From Pseudomonas taiwanensis (GTDB lineage: Bacteria; Pseudomonadota; Gammaproteobacteria; Pseudomonadales; Pseudomonadaceae), in contig NZ_QJRF01000069.1 in the NCBI RefSeq assembly GCF_013393345.1, positions 411,558 through 475,557 of the forward strand: a stretch of DNA of 64,000 nt, given 5' to 3'. The translations under genes and the position numbers were made by a program. Positions 27,040 through 35,965 of this stretch are shown here, piece after piece. Within the stretch, counting starts at the first letter, position 1. Every line of letters starts with the position of its first letter. The notes under the pieces are model-generated. The model worked only from the letters and a program-made list of their open reading frames with translations, searched no databases and was not told the DNA's origin.

Positions 27040-28728
27040 TCAGCGATGGGAGCCGATCTGCGGTTCGAAATAAGCTTGCGGCTCTTCCAGCAGACGTTCT
27101 TCCTCCACGTTTTCCTGAGCATCGGGGTTATCCAGTACGGCATAGGCGATGGCGCAGAACAGCGAGTTGATGCGCTTCATGTCGCTGATCAGGCCAAGGT
27201 GCAGGGCGCTGGTCTCGATGCTCTGCACCACCTGCTGGTGCAGCCGCGAAACGTGGGCGTGGGCATAGCGGCGTTCGAGGATGCGGAAGCGTTGCTTGGC
27301 CCGGCGCAAGCGCTTGGCGTTTTCCAGGTCGCCGTTGAGGAACACCGACAGCGACAGGCGCAGGTTTTCCACCACCTGGTCGTGGAGATTGACGATCTCT
27401 CCCAGTCCTTCGTCGGTGAAGGCGCGGCCCTGGGCCCTGTTCTTGCTCTGCACGTCGTCAAGCATGCGCTCGATGATGTCGCCGGCCTGTTCCAGGTTGA
27501 TGGTCAGCTCGATGATCTCGGCCCAGCGCCGGCTGTCGCGCTCGCCCAGGTCCTCGCGGGGCATGCGTGCCAGGTAGAGCTTGATGGCGGTGTAGAGCGC
27601 ATCGATATCGTCATCCAGGCGGTGGATGTCCTTGCCCAGCCCCGGGTCGCCGCCACGCAGGAGGTGCAGCAGATTGTTCAGCATCTGCTCGACGATATCG
27701 CCCATGCGCAGGGTTTCGCGCACGGCATTGGCCAGGGCCAGGCTAGGGGTATCCAGGGCTGCCGGATCGAGATGCCGTGGCTTGGCGACATCGTCCGGCT
27801 GCGGTCGATCCGGCAGCAGCCAGTTGCACAGGCGCGCCATCGGCACTGTCAGGGGCAGGAAGAGCGTGCAGCGCACGCTGTTGTAGAGCAGGTGGAAGGC
27901 GATCACCAGTTCGGCGTTGGAGATGGGCCAGGTGTCGATCCAGCTGGCCAGGGGACCCACCATGGGCAGCACGAGCATGCAGCCGGCGAGCTTGAACGCC
28001 AGGCTGCCCACGGCCACGCGGCGCCCGGCGGGGTTCTGCAGGCTACTGCTGAGCAGGGCGAGGACGCCGCTGCCGAGGTTGGCGCCGATCACCAGGCAGA
28101 GCGCCACCTTGAGGGAGATCACCTTGGAGGCGGCCAGGGTGGCAGTGAGCAGCACGGCGGCCAGGCTGGAGTAGGAAATCATTGCGAACAGCGCGCCGGT
28201 CAAGGCGTCCAGCAGCACATCGCCGGTCAGCGAGGAGAACAGCACCTTCACGCCCTTGGCGGTGGTGATGGGTTCGGCGGCGGCGATGATCAGCTGCAGG
28301 GCGAGGATGATCAGTCCGAGCCCGATGCCGACCCGCCCGAGTTGCCCCAGGCGGGTCTGTTTGCGGGAGAGGAAGAAGATCACTCCGAAGAAGATCAGCA
28401 AAGGCGACAGCCACGACAGGTCCAGGGTCAGCACCCGCGCCATCAGCGCCGTGCCGACATCGGCGCCAAGCATGATGGCCAGCGCCGGGGCCAGCATCAT
28501 CAGCCCCTGGGCGACGAAGGAGCTGACCAGCAGGGCGGTGGCATTGCTGCTCTGCACCAGCGCCGTGACGCCGATCCCGGCGGCGAAGGCCATGGGCGGG
28601 CGGTGCACGCTGCGACTGAGCAGACGGCGCAGGTTGGCGCCGTATACGCGGAGGATGCCCGTTCGCACGATGTGCGTGCCCCAGATGAGCAAGGCGACGG
28701 CCGAGAGCAGATTGAGCAGCGTCAGCAT
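27040..28728 (-). CDS. Na/Pi cotransporter family protein with PhoU-like domain
   Basis: This 562-residue membrane protein has two Na/Pi cotransporter repeats. The QSSNATALLVSSFVAQG motif at about 56-72 is the QSSS-type signature of repeat one; MISYSSLAAVLLTATLAASK and IGANLGSGVLALLSSS mark repeat two. A cytoplasmic PhoU-like helical domain occupies about 330-550 (EQAGDIIERMLDDVQSK, NLHDQVVENLRLSLSVF). It probably exports or imports phosphate with sodium. AGGAGGGCCACC before ATG 28728 is an excellent ribosome site and fixes the start well inside the longer open frame. Confidence 0.92.
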   Translation of the reverse strand: MLTLLNLLSAVALLIWGTHIVRTGILRVYGANLRRLLSRSVHRPPMAFAAGIGVTALVQSSNATALLVSSFVAQGLMMLAPALAIMLGADVGTALMARVLTLDLSWLSPLLIFFGVIFFLSRKQTRLGQLGRVGIGLGLIILALQLIIAAAEPITTAKGVKVLFSSLTGDVLLDALTGALFAMISYSSLAAVLLTATLAASKVISLKVALCLVIGANLGSGVLALLSSSLQNPAGRRVAVGSLAFKLAGCMLVLPMVGPLASWIDTWPISNAELVIAFHLLYNSVRCTLFLPLTVPMARLCNWLLPDRPQPDDVAKPRHLDPAALDTPSLALANAVRETLRMGDIVEQMLNNLLHLLRGGDPGLGKDIHRLDDDIDALYTAIKLYLARMPREDLGERDSRRWAEIIELTINLEQAGDIIERMLDDVQSKNRAQGRAFTDEGLGEIVNLHDQVVENLRLSLSVFLNGDLENAKRLRRAKQRFRILERRYAHAHVSRLHQQVVQSIETSALHLGLISDMKRINSLFCAIAYAVLDNPDAQENVEEERLLEEPQAYFEPQIGSHR

Positions 28729-29044
28729 GGTGGCCCTCCTGGCGATCTTGAAGGCCGCCGTATCCATGCGCAGGAAAACGGCGGCGCGGTCAGGCGTTGG
28801 GTAACACGATTGTCTTTGGACCTTCATGGTCCGGGCTGATTGCAGCTATTTGCCTGACTGGTATGGCACCTGATGACAAGTAAAGACGCTTTCAGGACAT
28901 TTTGCTCATTACCGATCAATGGCTTGGCGCAGCAAGCTGAGGTGATTTCAATGGGGTTTCGCAGATGCGCGTCACCTGTGACGGGGGCGACCTGCGGCCG
29001 GGTCGGCTGCTAACCTGTGCCCACCTTCAGACATCGGCGCTCCC
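28729..29044. other. Intergenic region between Na/Pi cotransporter and recC
   Basis: This 316-bp divergent gap should hold promoters for both neighbours. The only structure I can support is CGTCACCTGTGACG at 28970-28983, a perfect 6-2-6 palindrome about 60 bp before recC. No gene or repeat is seen. Confidence 0.4.
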
Positions 29045-32000
29045 ATGCTCAACCTCTACCACGCCAACGACCTGGAAAGCCTCGGCGAGCTGGCCTGCAC
29101 GCTGCTCGCGCAACCGCAGCAAGACCCGTTGGCGCCTGCGCGGGTGGTCGTGCCGAGCCAGGGCATGGGCCGCTGGCTGACCCTGCAGCTGGCGCGCAAG
29201 CAAGGCATCGCCATGCACCTGGATATCCAGCTGCCCGCGCGGTTCGTCTGGGATGTCACACGCCTGGTGCTGGGCGAGCTGCCGCCGCAATCCGCGTTCA
29301 ACCCCGTCACCCTGGGCTGGCGCCTCTACGACTGGCTCTGCGAACCCGACAACCTCGCCCAGGCGCCCCGCCTGGCGCAGTACCTGGAGGGCGGCGACGA
29401 ACGCCGCCGCCTGACTCTCGCCTCGCGTATCGCCGATGTCTTCGACCAGTACCTGCTCTATCGCGACGACTGGCTGGACGCCTGGGAGCGCGGCGAGCTG
29501 CTGGGACTGGGCGCCGATGAAGAGTGGCAGGCCCTGCTCTGGCGTGAACTCACCGCCGATGGCCATCCGCACCGTGCGCGCCTGCTGGGCGACCTCCTGG
29601 CGCGGCTGCACGCCGGCGACGCCATCGCCGGGTTGCCGGAACGCCTGGTGGTGTTCGGCATCAGCAGCCTGCCGCCGCATCACATGCGTGTGCTGGAAGG
29701 CCTCGCACGGCATTGCCAGGTGATCCTCTTTGCCCTCAACCCGTGCCGCGAGGCGTGGGGCGACATTCGCGACATCCGCGAGCTGGCCAGGTTGCCGGAA
29801 CCGGGCATCGACGATTGGTACCTGGACGTCGGCCACCCGCTGCTGGCCAGCCTCGGCAAGCAGGGCCGCGATTTCTTCGACGCCTTGTTCACCCTGGGCG
29901 GCCAGGACATCGGCGTCTATGCCGAGGACGACGACCTGCACGACAGCAGCCTGCTGCGCGCCGTGCAGAACGACATCCTGCGCCTGCGTACCCGCCACCC
30001 CGACGAGCGCATGAGCCTGCGTGAGGACGACCGCTCCCTGGAAGTGCACCTTTGCCACTCGCCCCTGCGCGAAGTGGAGGTGCTGCACGATCAGCTGCTG
30101 GCGCGCTTCAAGGCCGACCCTGGGCTTACCCCCGACCAGGTGGTGGTGCTGACGCCGGACATCGAGCGCTACGCCCCCTATATCGAAGCGGTCTTCGCCC
30201 CCCGTGAAGGCGTGCCGCGTATCCCCTTCAGCCTGGCCGACCGCAGCCTGCGCGCCGAACTGCCGCTGGTGGAGGCCTTCCTCGCCCTGCTGGAGCTGCC
30301 GCAAAGCCGCTTCGCCGCCGAGGAACTGCTGGCCTGGCTGGAACAGCCGGCCCTGGCCGCGCGTGCCGGCATCGAGAACGAAGACCTGCCCCTGCTACGC
30401 GACTGGCTGCGCGACGCCGGCGTGCGCTGGGGCCGCGATGGCGCCCACCGCGCGCGCCTTGGCCTGCCGGAGGAAGGCGCCTTCAGCTGGCGGCAGGGGC
30501 TGGACCGCCTGCTGCTGGGTTTCGCCGCGCCACCGCAACTGGCCGGGGATGCCCCGCCCCTGCTTGGTGACAACTGGCCGCTGGATGCCCTGGAAGGGGC
30601 ACGCGCGCAGTTGCTTGGCCGTCTGGCGGGCTTCGTCCAGCGCCTTGGCGTCCTTGCGGATGACATGGCCCGGCCGCGACCGCTGGCGGAGTGGGCGGAG
30701 ACGCTGCAGGGGCTGATCGACCTGCTGTTCGATGAGCGCGAAGCCGGCGACACCCTGTTGCTGCTGTCCCAGGCCTGCGGTGCCTTGCGCGAGCAGGCCG
30801 AAGCCGCCGGCATCGAACGCCCTCTGGAACTGGCCCTGGTGCGCCAGCACCTGGTGGCGGCATTGGACCAGGGCAGCGGCGCTTCCGGTTTCCTGACCGG
30901 CGCGGTGACCTTCTGCACCATGGTGCCCATGCGCAGCCTGCCGTTCCGCCAGGTCTGCCTGCTCGGCCTGGACGACGGCGCCTTCCCGCGCCGCACCCCG
31001 GCGGCCGGCTTCGATCTGATCAGCCGCAAACCCCGGCGCGGTGACCGCGCCCGGCGTCTGGATGATCGCTACCTGCTGCTGGAAACCCTGCAATCGGCGC
31101 GCGATGGCCTTTACCTCAGCTTCGTCGGCCGCGACCCGCGCGACAACGCGCACCTGCCGCCCTCCGTGCTGGTCAGCGAACTGCTGGAAACCATCGACCT
31201 CACCGCCATCGCCGGTGAGCACAAGGCGAGCGAGCGCGTGCTGGTGATGCATCCGCTGCAGCCCTTCGCCTCGGGCAACTTCGCCGGGGGCCAGCAGGTC
31301 GGCTTTGCCGCACCCTGGTTCCGCGCGGCGCAGCGCCTGGCGGAAACACCGCAAGCGGCCGCCGCGCCCTTTGCGCTGCCGCTGCCGGAACCCGATGCCG
31401 ATTGGCTGACCCTGGAGCCCTCACAGCTGATCCAGTGCTTCCGCCACCCGGCGCGTTTCCTGCTCGAGCAACGTCTGGGCCTGCGCCTGGCGGACACGGA
31501 GGAAGCCCTGGCCAGCGACGAACCCTTCAGTCTCGAAGGTCCGGCCTGGCGCGGCCTGCGTCAGCTCGCCCTGGATGCGGTGGAGCGCGACTGGTCAGAG
31601 TCCGACGAAAAACGCATCGCCCGCGCCGCCGGCTGGTTGCCGGTCGGCGAACTGGGCCACGCCCTGTGGGGCCAGTTGCGAGGCCCGGTACGCGCCTTCG
31701 CGCCGCGCCTGTTCGAAGCGCGGCCGGAGGCTGTGCCGCAACCGTTGCTGGTGGATATCGAACTGGCCGGGGTGCGCATCCACGGCTGGCTCGACGGGGT
31801 GACGCCCGAGGGCCTCTTCGGCTGGCGCCTGAACCGCCTCGGCGAATGGGAGCTTGCCCCGTTCTGGCTGCGCCACCTGCTCCTCAACCTCGCCGCCACG
31901 CCGGGCATAGCGCGCGACAGCCGCCTGCTCTCTCCGGCTGGCGACTGGCAGGCCGGCCCGTTGCCCAACGCCCGAGAATTGCTGGAGCCCTGGCTGCACG

Positions 32001-32290
32001 CTTATCGCGAAGCCCTCTGCGCGCCGCTGCCGCTGCTGACCAAGGCCAGCTACGGCTTCGCCCACGGTCTGCGCAAACCCGGCCGCAAGGAACCGATCGA
32101 GGCTGCCCGCTCCAAGGCACGGGTGGCCTGGGACGGGATCGACTTCGGCCCGCTCGGCGAATCCCAGGACCCCTGGTACGCCCTCGCCTTCCGCGACCGC
32201 GAACCCCTGGGCGAGCGCTTCGAACAACTGGCCGAAACCCTCTACGGCCCGGCACTGGATGCCCTGTCGGGAGATGACGATGAGGAGTGA
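29045..32290 (+). CDS. recC: Exodeoxyribonuclease V gamma subunit RecC
   Basis: This 1081-residue protein is the Chi-recognising subunit of the RecBCD helicase-nuclease, which processes double-strand breaks. It opens with an inactive helicase-like domain (VVVPSQGMGRWLTLQLARK) and continues with RecC-typical blocks such as LPPHHMRVLEGLARHCQVILF, RIPFSLADRSLR and GAVTFCTMVPMRSLPFRQVCLLGL. The C-terminal inactive nuclease-like domain ends in PWYALAFRD. Length matches the family (about 1100). It is the first gene of recC-recB-recD. The 147-bp gap to recB is filled by repeat fragments, unlike the tight recB-recD junction. Confidence 0.97.
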   Translation: MLNLYHANDLESLGELACTLLAQPQQDPLAPARVVVPSQGMGRWLTLQLARKQGIAMHLDIQLPARFVWDVTRLVLGELPPQSAFNPVTLGWRLYDWLCEPDNLAQAPRLAQYLEGGDERRRLTLASRIADVFDQYLLYRDDWLDAWERGELLGLGADEEWQALLWRELTADGHPHRARLLGDLLARLHAGDAIAGLPERLVVFGISSLPPHHMRVLEGLARHCQVILFALNPCREAWGDIRDIRELARLPEPGIDDWYLDVGHPLLASLGKQGRDFFDALFTLGGQDIGVYAEDDDLHDSSLLRAVQNDILRLRTRHPDERMSLREDDRSLEVHLCHSPLREVEVLHDQLLARFKADPGLTPDQVVVLTPDIERYAPYIEAVFAPREGVPRIPFSLADRSLRAELPLVEAFLALLELPQSRFAAEELLAWLEQPALAARAGIENEDLPLLRDWLRDAGVRWGRDGAHRARLGLPEEGAFSWRQGLDRLLLGFAAPPQLAGDAPPLLGDNWPLDALEGARAQLLGRLAGFVQRLGVLADDMARPRPLAEWAETLQGLIDLLFDEREAGDTLLLLSQACGALREQAEAAGIERPLELALVRQHLVAALDQGSGASGFLTGAVTFCTMVPMRSLPFRQVCLLGLDDGAFPRRTPAAGFDLISRKPRRGDRARRLDDRYLLLETLQSARDGLYLSFVGRDPRDNAHLPPSVLVSELLETIDLTAIAGEHKASERVLVMHPLQPFASGNFAGGQQVGFAAPWFRAAQRLAETPQAAAAPFALPLPEPDADWLTLEPSQLIQCFRHPARFLLEQRLGLRLADTEEALASDEPFSLEGPAWRGLRQLALDAVERDWSESDEKRIARAAGWLPVGELGHALWGQLRGPVRAFAPRLFEARPEAVPQPLLVDIELAGVRIHGWLDGVTPEGLFGWRLNRLGEWELAPFWLRHLLLNLAATPGIARDSRLLSPAGDWQAGPLPNARELLEPWLHAYREALCAPLPLLTKASYGFAHGLRKPGRKEPIEAARSKARVAWDGIDFGPLGESQDPWYALAFRDREPLGERFEQLAETLYGPALDALSGDDDEE

Positions 32291-32309
32291 TGCCGTGCCA
32301 ACACAAATC

Positions 32310-32404
32310 GCCCTCACCCCAGCCCTCTCCCCGAGGGAGAGGGAGCTTTCTCCGTGCCTCGCTGAATCAGGTGTTCACCCTGTGGGGGCGAATTCATTCG
32401 CGAA
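32310..32404. repeat. Two half-repeats inserted between recC and recB
   Basis: 32310-32344 is one arm of the CCCTCACCCC element seen at 16239-16350, and 32381-32404 is one head of the GTGGGGGCGAATTCATTCGC REP class. Neither has its inverted partner here. They account for most of the recC-recB gap. Confidence 0.8.
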
Positions 32405-32437
32405 GCAGGCCGCAGGCCTGTCGACTGAGGAACGCCC

Positions 32438-35400
32438 ATGAGCCTCGACCTGCTCAAGGACCCCTTCACCGGCCGCAGCCTGATCGAGGCCAGCGCCGGT
32501 ACCGGCAAGACCTGGACCCTGACCGCCCTGTACGCGCGCCTGTTGCTGGAGCGCCAGCTCGGCGTCGGGCAGATTCTCGTGGTGACCTACACCACCGCCG
32601 CCACCGCTGAACTGCGTGAGCGCATTCGCGCGCGACTCGCGGCGTTGCTCGCCATGTACGAGGGCGCGCCGGCCGCCGATCCGGTATTGGCCGGGCTCCA
32701 CGCGCAGTACCCCGGCGAAGACGCCCACCGCCGCCTGCTGCTCGCGGTGCATGGTTTCGACGAGGCCGCGATCTTCACCATCCACGGTTTCTGCCAACGT
32801 GCCTTGCAGGACGCCGCGTTCGAAGCCGGAGGCGACTTCGACAGCGAACTGGCCACCGACGACCGCGAGGTGCTGGATGCGCTGCTCGCCGATCTCTGGC
32901 GGCGCGAGCTGGCGGAAGCCGAACCGGCCTGGGCGCGCTTCCTCGCGCAGAAGCGGATCACCCCTGCTTCATTGCGCCAGCGCCTGCGTTCGCACCTCGG
33001 CAAACCCTACCTGCGGATCGAGCCGAGGGAACTGCAGGGGGGTGACCTGTCCGTCGCGAGTGAAGCCTGGAGCCATGCGCAAGGTTTCTGGCAGCGCCAG
33101 GGTCCCGAATGCGTGGCCCTCCTCGCCCAGCTCGACGGACTCAACAAGCGCAGTTACGACGCTGCCAGGTTCGCGCTCTGGCAGACCGAACTGGACGCCT
33201 ACTTCGCCGATCCGGCCGCCCTCTTCGCCGCACCCACGGGCCTGGAAAAGCTCGGCACCGAGGCACTGGAGAAGGCCACCAAAAAGGGCTTCGATGCGCC
33301 GGACCATGCCGTCTGCGCCGCGCTGCAACGGCTCTTCGATGCCCTGGCCGAAGCCGCTCCCGCCGGCGAGGCCCGCCTGATCGATCTGCAGGTCCGCCTG
33401 CTGGACACCCTCAATCGCGAACTGCCGGCGCGCAAGGCGGCCCAGCGCCTGCTGGCATTCGACGATCTGCTCAATCGCCTCGACGATGCCCTGCGTGGCT
33501 CGGCCGGCGACGCCTTGGGCGAGGCTCTGCGCGAGCGCTACCCGGTGGCGCTGATCGACGAATTCCAGGACACCGACCCGGTGCAGTACGCGATCTTCCA
33601 CCGGGTATACGAAGAACAGGGCGACCTCTGCTTCGTCGGCGATCCCAAGCAGGCCATCTACGCCTTCCGTGGAGCCGACCTGGCCACCTACCTCAAGGCC
33701 CGCGACGAGGCTGCGCGGCAATACAGTCTGGACACCAACCACCGTTCCACGCCGCAACTGATCGCGGCCCTCAACCGGGTCTTCGACCGACCCCTGCCCT
33801 TCGCAGAACCCGGTCTCGACTACCCGCCGGTGGGCGCCAGCAGCAAGGCGCGCGCCCAACTGGTGCTGCCTGAAGCCGGTGCACCGCTGGAGCTCGTGTG
33901 GCTGGGCGATGAGCCGCTCGGCAAGGGTGAAGCGGGCTGCGCCGTGGCCACGGATACCGCGCGCCGTATCGCCGGCTTGCTGGCGGCGAGTGCGCGCGGT
34001 GAGGCCTATTTCGATGAGGAGGGTGTTTGTTCGCCGCTCAAGGGTGGGGACATCGCCGTGCTGGTGGCTAGTCACCGCCAGGCAGGTGATGTGGCCGCCG
34101 AACTGGCCGCCCGTGGCGTACCCAGCGTGCGCCGGGGGCGAGACAGCGTCTGGCACAGCGAAGAGGCAGACGAGCTGGCGGCGGTGCTGGCTGCCTACGC
34201 CGAGCCGGGGCGCGAAGGCGTGCTGCGCTACGCCCTGTCCACCCGCCTGCTGGGCCGCGACGCCCAGCAACTGGCGCGCTGCCAGGACGACGAACACGCC
34301 TGGGACGAGGAGCGCGAGAACGCCGAGCGCTATCACCAGCTCTGGCAGCAACAGGGATTCATGCGTGCCTTCCGCGCCTGGCTTGATGAGCAGGGCGTGG
34401 CCGAACGCCTGATCGCCCTGCCCGACGGCGAGCGCCGGCTGACCAACCTCCTCCACCTGGCCGAATTGCTGCAAACCGAAAGTCTCCAGCGCCCCGGCCT
34501 GGAGCCGCTGCTGGCCTGGTTCAACGCCCAGCGTGCCGCCGAGAGCCATGGCGACGATGCGCTGCTGCGCCTGGAAAGCGATGCCGAGCGGGTGCAGATC
34601 GTCACCGTGCACACCAGCAAGGGCCTGGAGTATCCGCTGGTGTTCTGCCCCTACCTCTGGGACGGCGCCTTGTTGCGCCGCGATGAGGACATCACCTGCC
34701 ATGCCGAGGACGGCACGCCGTTGCTCGACCTGGGTGGCGAGGATTTCGACAGCCACCGCGCCACTGCCCGTCGCGAACGCTTTGCCGAGCGTTTGCGTCT
34801 GGCCTACGTGGCCCTGACCCGCGCCCGCGATCGCCTCTGGCTGCATTGGGGCCCTGTCGCGCTGCCCAAGGCGAAAAAGGATGGCGAGTTGCCGGAGGAC
34901 GGCCTGCACAGTTGCGCCCTCGCCTGGCTGCTGCATGGCCGCGAACTGGACGAAGCCGATGTGCTGGCCGCCCTCGCCCAGCATCTGGCCAGTCGCGACG
35001 GCGCTGCCCTGCGCGTCGAGCTGGAAACCCTGGCCGCCGCCAGCGAAGGTCAGATCGCCGTTGTCGCACCGCGCGACGAAGAGGCCAGCGCCCAGGGCGA
35101 GTCCCGTGCCCTGCCCCCGGCCGATCTCGCCACCCTGGAGCGAACGCTGGCCAGTGCCTGGCGGGTGGGCAGCTTCTCGGGACTTGCCGCTGGCCTGCAT
35201 ATGGAAGCGCCCGATCGCGATGGTCTGGTGATACCGCCGGCCACCGAGCCGGGCAGCGGCTTCTTCGCCTTTCCCCGTGGCGCTCGTGCCGGTACCTGCC
35301 TGCACGCGGTGCTGGAAGACTGGATGCGCGGCGAAAGCGAGTTGCCGGTTCTGGTGCAGAGGCATTTGCAGGGTCACGGCTTGCCGGATAGCTGGGCGGA

Positions 35401-35965
35401 GATCGCCAGCGCCCATCTACAGCTGGTGCTGGATGCCGATCTGGACGGCAGGGGCCTGCGCCTGTCCGCCCTCGCCGCCCACCGCCGACTGCCGGAGCTG
35501 GGCTTCACTTTCCCGGTGGCTGGGCTGGATGTCTTACGTCTGCGGGCGATCCTCGCCGACCCTGTCCACGCACTCCCGGATGCCATGCGCGTGGCCGCCG
35601 AGCGTTTGGAGTTCGACACCTTGAAAGGCTTCATGAAGGGCTTCATCGACCTGACCTTCGAACATGACGGCCGTTGGTACATTGCCGACTACAAGTCCAA
35701 CTGGCTGGGCCCGGATGCCAGCTACTACGGCGGCGAGCGGCTGACACAAGCCATTGCCGCCGAGCACTATCACCTGCAGTACCTGATATATCTGGTGGCC
35801 CTGAGACGCTTCCTGCGCCAGCGCCTGGACGGCTTTTCCAGCGAGCAGCTGGGCGGTGCCTTGTACCTGTTCCTGCGTGGAATGCCGGACGCGGGTGTGT
35901 TCTTCCATCGTCCTGCCGACAGCCTGCTGGATGCGCTGGACCTGCTGTTCGAGGAGGGCCGTTGA
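32438..35965 (+). CDS. recB: Exodeoxyribonuclease V beta subunit RecB
   Basis: This 1175-residue subunit carries the 3'-5' SF1 helicase and the single nuclease of RecBCD. Walker A is ASAGTGKTWTL at about residues 21-31, Walker B LIDEFQDTDPVQ near 373, and motif VI lies in LRLAYVALTRARDRLWLHW. The C-terminal nuclease domain shows GFIDLTFEHDGRWYIADYKS with the catalytic Asp...Asp-x-Lys triad, so the enzyme should be active. CTGAGGAACGCCC before the ATG supports the start. The stop TGA overlaps the recD ATG by one base. Confidence 0.97.
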   Translation: MSLDLLKDPFTGRSLIEASAGTGKTWTLTALYARLLLERQLGVGQILVVTYTTAATAELRERIRARLAALLAMYEGAPAADPVLAGLHAQYPGEDAHRRLLLAVHGFDEAAIFTIHGFCQRALQDAAFEAGGDFDSELATDDREVLDALLADLWRRELAEAEPAWARFLAQKRITPASLRQRLRSHLGKPYLRIEPRELQGGDLSVASEAWSHAQGFWQRQGPECVALLAQLDGLNKRSYDAARFALWQTELDAYFADPAALFAAPTGLEKLGTEALEKATKKGFDAPDHAVCAALQRLFDALAEAAPAGEARLIDLQVRLLDTLNRELPARKAAQRLLAFDDLLNRLDDALRGSAGDALGEALRERYPVALIDEFQDTDPVQYAIFHRVYEEQGDLCFVGDPKQAIYAFRGADLATYLKARDEAARQYSLDTNHRSTPQLIAALNRVFDRPLPFAEPGLDYPPVGASSKARAQLVLPEAGAPLELVWLGDEPLGKGEAGCAVATDTARRIAGLLAASARGEAYFDEEGVCSPLKGGDIAVLVASHRQAGDVAAELAARGVPSVRRGRDSVWHSEEADELAAVLAAYAEPGREGVLRYALSTRLLGRDAQQLARCQDDEHAWDEERENAERYHQLWQQQGFMRAFRAWLDEQGVAERLIALPDGERRLTNLLHLAELLQTESLQRPGLEPLLAWFNAQRAAESHGDDALLRLESDAERVQIVTVHTSKGLEYPLVFCPYLWDGALLRRDEDITCHAEDGTPLLDLGGEDFDSHRATARRERFAERLRLAYVALTRARDRLWLHWGPVALPKAKKDGELPEDGLHSCALAWLLHGRELDEADVLAALAQHLASRDGAALRVELETLAAASEGQIAVVAPRDEEASAQGESRALPPADLATLERTLASAWRVGSFSGLAAGLHMEAPDRDGLVIPPATEPGSGFFAFPRGARAGTCLHAVLEDWMRGESELPVLVQRHLQGHGLPDSWAEIASAHLQLVLDADLDGRGLRLSALAAHRRLPELGFTFPVAGLDVLRLRAILADPVHALPDAMRVAAERLEFDTLKGFMKGFIDLTFEHDGRWYIADYKSNWLGPDASYYGGERLTQAIAAEHYHLQYLIYLVALRRFLRQRLDGFSSEQLGGALYLFLRGMPDAGVFFHRPADSLLDALDLLFEEGR

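Noticed and set aside
26590..28839. Plus-strand open frame of 749 codons
   Set aside because: It is antisense to the AraC and Na/Pi genes, both of which have convincing motifs; Gln/Gly/His-rich shadow.
32969..35416. Minus-strand open frame of 815 codons
   Set aside because: It is antisense to recB, which has all helicase and nuclease motifs.
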